Source: Cladocopium goreaui (Eukaryota > Sar > Dinophyceae > Suessiales > Symbiodiniaceae). From it: 64,000 nt of DNA. The stretch spans positions 437,428-501,427 of the forward strand of contig CAMXCT020002035.1 in NCBI GenBank assembly GCA_947184155.2. Direction: 5' to 3'. The notes beneath the pieces are model-generated. The model made no database searches. It had not been told where the DNA came from and worked only from the letters and a program-made list of their open reading frames with translations. The translations under genes were made by a program, and so were the position numbers. Position 1 is the first letter of the stretch. Each line of letters starts with the position of its first letter. This document shows, piece after piece, positions 1-11,200 of the stretch.

Positions 1-139
1 TATCTATCTATCTATCTATCTATCAAAACCTATCTATCTATCTATCTATCTATCTATCAAAACCTATCTATCTATCTTTCTATCTATCTATCATTATCTA
101 TCAGTACCTATCTATCTATCTATCTATCTATCTATAGTA

Positions 140-171
<32 letters not shown>

Positions 172-615
172 GCTTTCTATCTATCTATCTGTCTGTCTGT
201 CTGTCTATCTATCTATCGATCTATCTATCTAACTACCTATCTATCTATCTATCAATCCATCCATCCATCCATCCATCCATCCATCTCTCTCTCTCTATCT
301 ATCTATCTATCTTTCTATCTTTCTATCTATCGATCTATCTATCTATCTACCCACCTACCTACCTGTCTATCTGTCTGTCTGTCTATCTATCTAACTATCT
401 ATCTATCTATCTACCTATTTATCTATCTGTCTATCTTTCTTACTATGTATCTATCTATCTGTCTATCTATGTATCTATCTTTCCTTCTTTCTATCTATCT
501 CTCTCTCTCTCTCCATCCATCCATCCATCCGTCCGTCCGTCCGTCCATCCATCCATCCGTCCGTCCGTCCGTCCATCCATCCATCCATCCATCCACCCAT
601 CCATCCATCCATCCA

Positions 616-646
<31 letters not shown>

Positions 647-885
647 ATTTCTATCTCTATCTATCTTCCTATCTATCTATCTATCTGTCTTTCTTTCTAT
701 CTATGAATCTATCCATCTACCCATCTATCAATCCATCTATCCATCTATCCATCTATCCACCTATCCACCTATCCACCTATCCATCTATCCGTCTATCTAC
801 CTGTCTCTCTCTCTCATATTTGTATCCACCTATCCATATATCCATCTATCTACCTCTCTCTCTCTCATATATGATCTGTATGTAT
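1..885. repeat. Tetranucleotide microsatellite (CTAT/CTGT/CCAT)n
   Basis: Nearly pure CTAT repeats grade into CTGT, CCAT, CCGT and CTCT variants. The Ile/Ser/Leu/Tyr-rich open frame across 445-894 is only the translation of this repeat. It lies in the direction where the 3' exons of the alpha-tubulin gene should continue, so it may be intronic. Confidence 0.95.
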
Positions 886-1471
886 GTGCAGTGATGTGGC
901 AGCAAATGACTCGTCACTGAAAGTGTGTCCAGAAACATTTATTTTTTAGCAAGCTCTTCACTTTGGCCACATTTGCATCGCAGCGCTTTCCACGCCTTTG
1001 GGCGCTCAACTTTCGCAATGCCAACGCTGTCCGTCCTTGCCTGCCTTTTCTTTCCACATCTCATATCTTGAACAAAGCTCTCCCTCGAACCCAACCAAGC
1101 GGCAACATTTTGGGGCCCCTTCCACGACGGGATTTCGGGTAAAACATGTCAACCCCCCTGCGCCCGGAAGTATGTTCTGAGAAATGTCCAATGTGAGCGG
1201 CCACTTCATGCAAAGCAAGATGACTATCCCACGCGGCGTTTGTACTTTGAACGATGTAAGGATGTCACATGTTCTTCGCACGCCCTCAGTTTCAATTCTC
1301 CGAAGGCACACAGACGTCACACATCCAAAACTAGCGAAGGGAGAATTACGGGGGGCGACGGGTTCTGCTCTTTAGGACTTTAGGGGATGGCTTACCAGCT
1401 ACTGTTCTGAACAAACCAAGACGTTGCAACAAGGAACAACATGACGGAAAACGATGCTGAAGCAAGAAAGC

Positions 1472-1575
1472 GTCAATGAAGAAATGATCTGGGCAATCAA
1501 CCTTTTCAGATTGGTGTAGGTTGGACGTTCAATGTCCAAGTTCCTGCGGCAAATGTCGTAAAGCGCCTCATTGTC
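1472..1575 (-). CDS. Alpha-tubulin exon 8 (residues 205-239)
   Basis: Encodes [18 protein letters not shown], then [17 protein letters not shown]. Acceptor GTAAG. A GC donor (GCTTTC) is the best phase fit to the expected next residues. No further exon was found between 900 and 1471. Confidence 0.85.
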
Positions 1576-4500
1576 CTTACAACAAAATGACGGGGCACGC
1601 CAAACGAACTTCCAAGATATGGCAATTCCCTTTGGACATGCCACTTGAAAACTTTCGACGGTGGAATACACTTGTTCGAAACCAGTTTATTTCTATGGTC
1701 TAGAGGGCCACTTCTCTCGCTAGATGCCAGTTATGCTGAACAAGCTGCGTACATGATAGTCACATCGGTGTGCTCCAGCAAAGAGTGCACACACCTTGCA
1801 TGAAATCAGACGCTGCATCCCATCAAACGGTAAATCCAAACCCCAAATTTCGCCAATTTGAAGGAGCAAAAGTACGGGCTAGGATTAAACTGATTCAAAC
1901 CTTTAAGAAAAAAATCACGACCCAATTTGCTAGGCAGTGTCTAGAGACAGCACGGTATTGTAGGGCTCGACAACTGCGGTGGCCACCTGTGGGCAGCACC
2001 ACACAGTGAAGGAGATCTTGCTTTTTTTGCCATAATCAACGGAGAGCCTCTCCAGCATGAGGCAGCCCAAGCCGGATCCAGTGCCACCACCGCAAGCGTT
2101 GTACACGCAGAACCCTTGCAATCCTTCGTTTGCTGCAGCAAAGGAAGTGAAATCATCACGTACGAGCGAAACCACGCGAACGGACATCTTTACTGCTCAG
2201 TCTCCTCTGGCTTGCCTTACACCATGTTTTTATTGAAAACCTTGTCCTACTTTATGACCCTGCTCCTTCTTTTTGCTTTGTTTCCCTTGTTTCTTGCGTC
2301 CCTTCCTGTTCTTCGCTTTCCGCTGCCTCTTCTCGCCTGCTCTTACCTGTCCATTCTCTGACTTTTCTTCCGTGAGTTTTACCTTCGAATTTTCGCCCCA
2401 CCTGCCGCATGAGGGCCTCTAGATTTCAACAGAGGTGTAACTCCTTCTCCTTCTCCTCTTCCTCCTCTTCTCTCCTCCTCTCTTCTCCTCTCTTCTCCTC
2501 CGCATCAGGCAGAATGCCACAAAGAATGACAGATAGAATGTTTGAATATTATATATATATATATAACATAAATACATGTATAAATATATATTCTATAGAT
2601 TCTAGATGATATATCAGAAACTATGTCGGAATAAATTGCCAGGCGGGCGGCGGGATTGCTCGAAATAAAGTAATTCCCCACATCTTTGTGTGGGGTTCTT
2701 GTTTTTGATTCTGTATCCCGCCTCCTCCGCCTCTCCTCCTCCTCCTCCGCCCATCTCCGCCCCCTCCTCCGCTTTGGCACACACCATCTTTCACACATAA
2801 CTTTGTCACACACCATCTTTCACACACCATCGTTGCCACACCATCTTTGTCACACACCATCTTTCACACACCATCTTTGTCACACACCATCTTTGTCACA
2901 CCATCTTTGTCACACACCATCTTTCACACACACCATCTTTGTCAACCACCATCTTTCACACACACCATCTTTCACACACCATCTTTCACACACCATCTTT
3001 GTCAACCACCATCTTTCACACACCATCTTTCACACACCATCCTTGTCGACCACCATCTTCCACACACTATCTTTCACACACCATCTTTCACACACCATCT
3101 TTGTCAACCACCATCTTTCACATACCATCTTTCACACACCATCTTTTTCAAAAACCATCTTTCACACACCATCTTTCACACACCATCTTTGTCACCACAA
3201 TCTTTGTCACCACAATCTTTCACACACCTTTTTTGTCAACCACCATCTTTCACACACCATCTTTGTCACCACAATCTTTCACACACCGGCCTTTGTCAAC
3301 TACCATACCTTCGTGGCACTACCACCTTTGTCAACTACCATCTTTGTCAACTACCATCTTTGTGGCAGGCGTGGCACTTGGTGACATCCACCTTCGTTTC
3401 GCATGGCAAGCGTGGCACTTGGTGACATCCACCTTCGTTTCGCATGGCAAGCGTGGCACTTGGTGACATCCACCTTCGTTTCGCATGGCAAGCGTGGCAC
3501 TTGGTGACATCCACCTTCGTTTTGCGTGGCAGGCGGGGCACTTATAGCACTGGGCTGGCTCTGGTGGCTCTGGTGGCTGGCACCACTTTGTCACACACCA
3601 CCTTTCGCACACAACTTTGTCACACACCATCTTTGACACACCATCTTTGACACACCCTCTTTCACACTCCATCTTTGTAACACACCATCTTTCACACACT
3701 ATCTTTCACACACCATCTTGTACCCAACTTTGTCACACACCATCTTTGACACACCATCTTTCACACACCACTTCGTCACACACCACTTTGTCTCACACCA
3801 TCTTTCACACACAACTTTGTCACACACCATCTTTGACACACCACTTTGTCACACACCATCTTTCACAGCCATCTTTGACACACCCTCTTTCACACTCCAT
3901 CTTTGTAACACACCATCTTTCACACACTATCTTTCACACACCATCTTGTACACCCAACTTTGTCACACACCATCTTTGACACACCATCTTTCACACACCA
4001 CTTCGTCACACACCACTTTGTCTCACACCATCTTTCACACACAACTTTGTCACACACCATCTTTCACAGCCATCTTTGACACACCCGCTTTCACACTCCA
4101 TCTTTGTAACACACCATCTTTCACACACTATCTTTCACACACCATCTTGTACACCCAACTTTGTCACACACCATCTTTGACACACCATCTTTCACACACC
4201 ACTTCGTCACACACCACTTTGTCTCACACCATCTTTCACACACAACTTTGTCACACACCATCTTTGACACACCACTTTGTCACACACCATCTTTCACAGC
4301 CATCTTTGACACACCCTCTTTCACACTCCATCTTTGTAACACACCATCTTTCACACACTATCTTTCACACACCATCTTGTACACCCAACTTTGTCACACA
4401 CCATCTTTCACACACCACTTCGTCACACACCACTTTGTCTCACACCATCTTTCACCACACCACCTTCCACACACCATCTTTCACCACACCATCCTTCACA

Positions 4501-6869
4501 CACCACTTTGTCACACACCATCGTTCACCACACCATCTTTCGCACACAGCTTTGTCACACACCATCTTCCACATACAACTTTGTCACACACAACTTTGTT
4601 TTACTTGTCGGTCCTCCACCACATCCTTTGTCTTTCCTTCAGGTGCTCATTATTGGAAGAAGTTGCCTTGTGGGGCTATCCGGCCCTTTAATTGGATTTT
4701 TTTTCTGACATCCATACCCCAAACACCCATATGTTTCAATGTACAACATTTTTGTCTAGCGCTGCATTCCCCTGACATTTTTTGAGGCAACCCGCCAGGA
4801 AAGGTTTACATCAAAAGTCCACCTGCTACCAGAACAAACATTACTACTGGTCACGGGCGGAACTTGCCTGAGACCGGTACAAAGATGGAACCACCGCAAC
4901 AAAGTAAAATTCCTAAGCACTTTGAAGGGGCCTGTGCAATTGTCTGCCAACTTGCGGATTCTGTCCAACACAAGATCCACAATCTCCTTCCCGATGGTGT
5001 AGTGCCCCCTGCAAAAATAAAGGCAATAAGAGACATAGGAAGAGGAGGAAGAGGTGGGAGGAGTAGTGGTGCTGGTGGTGGTGGCACTAATACTACTAGT
5101 ACTAGTACTAGGTACTACTAGGTACTACTAGGCACTACTAGGCACTACTAGGCACTACTAGGCACTACTAGCTACTACTAGCTACTACTAGCTACTACTA
5201 GCTACTACTAGCTACTACTAGCTACTACTCCTCGCTCCTACCTCCTTACTCCTTACTACTTACTACTTACTACTTACTACTTACTACTTACTACTTACTA
5301 CTTACTACTTACGACTTACGACTTACGACTTACGACTTACGATTACTACGACTACTACGACTATACTACGACTACTACGACTACTACGACTATACTACGA
5401 CTACTACGACTACTACGACTACGACGACGACTACTACTACTACTACTGCTACTACTATACTACTACTACTACTACTACGACGACGACGACGACGACGGCT
5501 ACGACTGCTACGACTACGGTGACTACGACGACTACGACGACTACGACGACTACGACGACTACGACGACTACGACTACGACGACTACGACGACTATACGAC
5601 TACGACGACTACGACAACTACGACGACTACGACGACTACGACGACTACGACAACTACGACGACTACGCCGACTACGACGACTACGACGACTACGACGACT
5701 ACGACGACGACTACGACTACGACTACGACGACTACGACGACTACGACGACTACAACGACTACGACGACTACGACGACTATGACGACTACGACGACTACGA
5801 CGACTACGACGACTACGACGACTACGACGACTACTACCACTACTACCACTACTACCACTACTACCACTACTACCACTACTACCACTACTACCACTACTAC
5901 CACTACCACTACCTCTACCACTACCTCTACCACTACCACTACCTCTACCACTACCACTACCTCTACTACTATACCTCTACTACTATACCTCTACTACTAT
6001 ACCTCTACTACTATACCTCTACTACTACCTCTACTACTACCTCTACTACTACCTCTACTACTACCTACTACTACTTCCTACTACTACTACCTACTACTAC
6101 TACCTACTACTACTACCTACTACTACTACCTACTACTACTACCTACTACTACTACCTACCACTACTACCTACTACTACTACCTACTACTACTACCTACTA
6201 CTACTACCTACTACTACTACTACTACCTACTACTACTACTACTACCTACTACTACTACCTACTACTACTACCTACTACTACTACCTACTACTACCTACTA
6301 CTACCTACTACTACCTACTACTACCTACTACTACCTACTACTACCTACTACTACCTACTACTACCTACTACTACCTACTACTACCTACTACTACCTCCTA
6401 CTACCTACTACTACCTACTACTACCTACTACTACCTACTACTACCTACTACTACCTACTACTACCTACTACTACCTACTACTACCTACTACTACCTACTA
6501 ATACCTACTACTACCTACTACTACCTACTACTACCTACTACTACCTACTACTACCTACTACTACCTACTACTACCTACTACTACCTACTACTACCTACTA
6601 CTACCTACTACTACCTACTACTACAACTACAACTACTACGACGACGACTACGACGACGACGACGACTACGACGACTACGTCGACGACGACGACGACTACT
6701 ACTACTACCACTACCACTACCACTACCACTACCGCTACCCCTACCACTACCACTACCACTACCACTACCACTACCACTACCACTACGACTACGACTACGA
6801 CTACGACTACGACTACGACTACGACTACGACTACGACTACTACTACTACTACTACGACTACTACTACTT

Positions 6870-6948
<79 letters not shown>

Positions 6949-6976
6949 GACTTTCGACTTTCGACTTTCGACTTTC

Positions 6977-7067
<91 letters not shown>

Positions 7068-8191
7068 CACTTGCCACTTACCACTTGCCACTTACCACTT
7101 ACCACTTAACACTTACCACTTACCACTTTCCACTTACCACTTTCCACCTTCCACTTACCACTTTCCACTTACCACTTACCACTTACCACTCACCACTTAC
7201 CACTGACCACTCACCACTTACCACTTTCCACTTTCAACTTACCACTTACCACCACCACCAGCACTACTACTTCTACTACTTCTACTACTTCTACTACTTC
7301 TACTACTTCTACTACTTCTACTACTACCTGCTACTACCTGCTACTACTACTACGGCTACTACTACTACTACTACAACTACTTACCCTACTACTAACTACT
7401 ACTACTACTAACTACTACTACTACTACTACTACCTACTACTACTACCTACTACTACTACCTACTACTACTACCTACTACTACTACCTACTACTACTACCT
7501 ACTACTACCACCTACTACTACCACCTACTACTACCACCTACTACTACCACCTACTACTACCACCTACTACTACCTACTACTACTACCTACTACTACTACC
7601 TACTACTACTACCTACTACTACTACCTACTACTACTCCCTACTACTACTACCTACTACTACTACCTACTACTACTACCTACTACTACTACCTACTACTAC
7701 TACCTACTACTACTACCTACTACTACTACCTACTACTACTACCTACTACTACTACCTACTACTACTACCTACTACTACTACCTCCTACTACTACCTCCTA
7801 CTACTACTACCTACTACTACTACCTACTACTACTACCTACTACTACTACCTACTACTACTACCTACTACTACTACCTACTACTACTACCTACTACTACTA
7901 CCTACTACTACTACCTACTACTACTACCTACTACTACTACCTACTACTACCACCTACTACTACCACCTACTACTACCACCTACTACTACCACCTACTACT
8001 ACCACCTACTACTACCACCTACTACTACCACCTACTACTACCTACTACTACTACCTACTACTACTACCTACTACTACTACCTACTACTACTACCTACTAC
8101 TACTACCTACTACTACTACCTACTACTACCTACTACCTACGACCTACGACCTACGACCTACTACGACCTACTACTACTACTACTGCTACTA

Positions 8192-8245
<54 letters not shown>

Positions 8246-11200
8246 CTACTACTACTACCTACTACTACTACTACCTACTACTACTACCTACTACTACTAC
8301 CCTACTACTACTACCCTACTACTACTACNNNNNNNNNNNNNNNNNNNNNNNNNNNNNNNNNNNNNNNNNNNNNNNNNNNNNNNNNNNNNNNNNNNNNNNN
8401 NNNNNNNNNNNNNNNNNNNNNNNNNNNNCTGCTGCTGCTGCTGCTGGTAGTAATAGTAGTAGCAGCAGTAGTAGTAGTTTCTGTTGTTGTTGTAGAACTG
8501 GTAGTAGAAGTGGTAGTAGAAGTGGTGGTAGAAGTGGTAGTAGTTAGTAGCACGTAGTTGTAGGTAGTTGTAGGTAGATAGTAGTTGTAGATAGTAGTTG
8601 TAGATTGTAGATAGTGTGGAAGTAGGTAAAAAATAGTAGGTAAAGTACTACTGTAGATAAGAGTAAAAAATAAGAGTAGATAGTAGGTGTGCAACCTAGT
8701 GAGGTTGTGGTTGGTGTTGGCGGCGTGGTTGATGTCGTTGGTGTTTTTGGATGTCGCTGGCGTCGTCGGCCGTTGGTGTTGTGGGTGACGTCGGTGGTCG
8801 GTGTTGTTGGCGCTGTCGGTGTTGTCGGTGCTGTCGGTGTTGTTGTTGGTGTTGTTGTTGTTGTTGCTGCTGGTGGCGGTGGTGTCGGCGTTGTTGTTGT
8901 TTTTGTGATGTCGGTGTCGGTGTCGGCGTTGTTGATGTTGATGTTGGTGTTGATGTTGATGTTGTCGTTGTCGTTGTGTTTTTTTGGTTGTTGTTGTTGT
9001 TGTTGCTGTTGATGTGGCTGTTGTCGTTGTCATTGTTCTTGCTCTTGCTCTTGCTCTTGCTCTTTTTGTCGCTGCTATTGGTTGTCGGTGGTGTCCGTGT
9101 TGGAGATGGGGTTGGTGCTAGCGTTGGTGGTGGTGGCGGTGGCGGTGGTGTTGGTGGTGGTGGTCGTCGTGGTGGCATTGTTTCTTGTTTTGCTAGTGTT
9201 ATCTTTGTCGCTGTTAACTTGTTATTGCTGTCTTTGTTGTTATGGTGGTTGTTTTTACTGTTGTTGCTGCTGCTGTTGCTGCTGCGATGGACTGCTGACA
9301 GCGTCAAAAGGCAGATACCAGGTTCCAAAAATGCTACACGCCTAAAAATGCAGACCTTGCCTGGCAAAGTTATTGGCCGCATCCTCCTTTCCCGAAATCA
9401 ATTGCTCAGGGTGGAAAAGTTGGCGATAGGTGCCAGTGCGAACTTCGTCCACCACCTGGGGTGCCCGAAAAATCTTTGGGGGTATGCGGTATGCTGGTGG
9501 ATTCTGGAAAACATGTAGAAAAATAAATGCCAACTTTGAAAAACGCCCTGCTGAGACACAATCAAAAAAGCTGAACCCCCCACAGCCAATACGAGGAACA
9601 GTTGGCTCCAGGTCAACCATGACGCATCTGGGTACATGCTTTCCAGCACCCGTCTCTGAGAAGAACCTGGCTGCTGCCATCGAACGGCCACCATCATGGC
9701 ACAAAAAGGTATAAACAAGAAGCGCTCCAATTTTTGCCTCTATCTGCCTGCCTCTCCCTGCCTCTGCCTCCTCTTGCCTCTGCCTCTCCCTGCCTCTACC
9801 TGGCCGTGCCCTGCCTCTGCCTCTTGTCTCTGCCTCTGCCTGCCTGCCTCTGCCTGCCTCTTGCATACAAATCTTTCACATCTACACGAAGGCCGGGACC
9901 CAACCATAATTCCCTCCACTTCAACCTCTTGCAAAGCCGTAACTAAAAACACCAGATGGCCCGTGCAGGCGCCAGTCACCATCACCGGCACCGCTCCCTA
10001 TTTTCACGAAAAGAAACGCAACAGCAGATTGGCCAAGCAACGTGTTGAAAGCATCATCACCTCCCCCAATTGTCTTGTCAGACGGCATCTGACCATCAGG
10101 CTGAATACCATGTTCCAGGCAAAAGAGTTCCCAGCAGGCATTGCCAATCTGCACACCTGACCGTCAGAGCTTCCATTCTAGCCCAGCTCTCGGCCACAGC
10201 ACACGCAACATTGGCTGCGTACTTAATGTTCTTCACAGATAGCAACTGATGTCAATAGTGAAAAGGACTGCCCACTGATGGCAAAGTAACGTCAGCAATG
10301 CAAGCAGTGAACCGTAGACATGAACATGCTGACGTACAAGCACATGTATATAATTGTTAGAATTCAGGATTATCATGAATTATCATGGTTTACCCCTAAC
10401 TTGCAGGACCTTTGCACTTTCTTGCAGGCAAGTCCTTCAGCAAGGGGGCCACATACAGTGCAGGGGAGTAGCTCGCGGGAAGTAGCGATCTGTGTACAAA
10501 GATGCTTGAAATAACTCAGAAGATCTCTCTACAAGGGCCTTTACAAGAACACGCAAGATCTGAATACAAAAATGTGCTTTAAATGAACTAAGAGGACTCA
10601 CAATATCTTTACACAAGGACCGCTTTCAAGAACTCGCAGAATCTTTGCACAAGGGTCGCCACAAGCCTCTGTACAATTGTCCTTCAAGGTGAATGACAAC
10701 CTCCGTGCCACGAAACATGAACTTGAGGCATCCGAAGTACTGCGCCGGCCACACAAAAATGATCAGCAGGCACGGAATCCAAAAGTGACGACAACCTCAC
10801 ACAACGACCAATTTGAAACTTTCAAAACAAAGTTCAAAATTTTCATGAGGAAGAAATATTGTAACTTTTGCTGCTGTCTGAGCCATGCTGCGCACCCTCC
10901 TCGCTGTTCCACTGCTATGGGCAACACATGCTACACAAACACTCTGGGGAAAGCCTCAAATTCGGCGATGTCAGTTTCAAGTCTTAATTTCGTGTCTGCA
11001 TACGCTGATGGTTGCCCGTTCTGTTCTTTTGCTGTGTTGGTTCCTCACGGGCTTGTGTTCTCGAAAATAGCATGTTTGAAAAAAGGCATTTTGCTGTGCG
11101 AAAAAAAAGAATAAAAAATGCAACAGATTTAATCTATGACCTCTGACCAGTCAGCTGTGTCGATATTCGGGTGTAGTGTTTGGGTCTGGCTCTGTGGCTT

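Larger units (their letters stand above)
2124..4931 (-). other. Alpha-tubulin intron 5 (2808 bp)
   Basis: Contains the CACACACCATCTTT minisatellite with a nested 41-bp repeat, CT-rich tracts and a short AT tract near 2550. The long His/Thr/Ser-rich open frames in it are repeat translations. Confidence 0.8.
5009..9360 (-). other. Alpha-tubulin intron 4 (about 4.35 kb, contains gap)
   Basis: GCAAGG donor, TTTTGCAG acceptor. It is almost entirely triplet and related simple repeat from 5083 to about 9290, with a 100-N gap. True length is unknown because such blocks collapse in assembly. Confidence 0.82.

Noticed and set aside
1006-1320. Possible next alpha-tubulin exon (GFEGEL resembles RFDGAL)
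   Set aside because: Only three of six residues agree, the flanking residues do not match the family, and no acceptor fits the required phase.
2686-4785. Long His/Thr/Ser-rich open frames (up to 355 codons)
   Set aside because: They follow the CACACACCATCTTT minisatellite exactly and lie within alpha-tubulin intron 5.
5519-9033. Poly-Thr, poly-Val, Tyr/Leu and Gln/Asn frames
   Set aside because: Translations of triplet repeats, several crossing the N gap.
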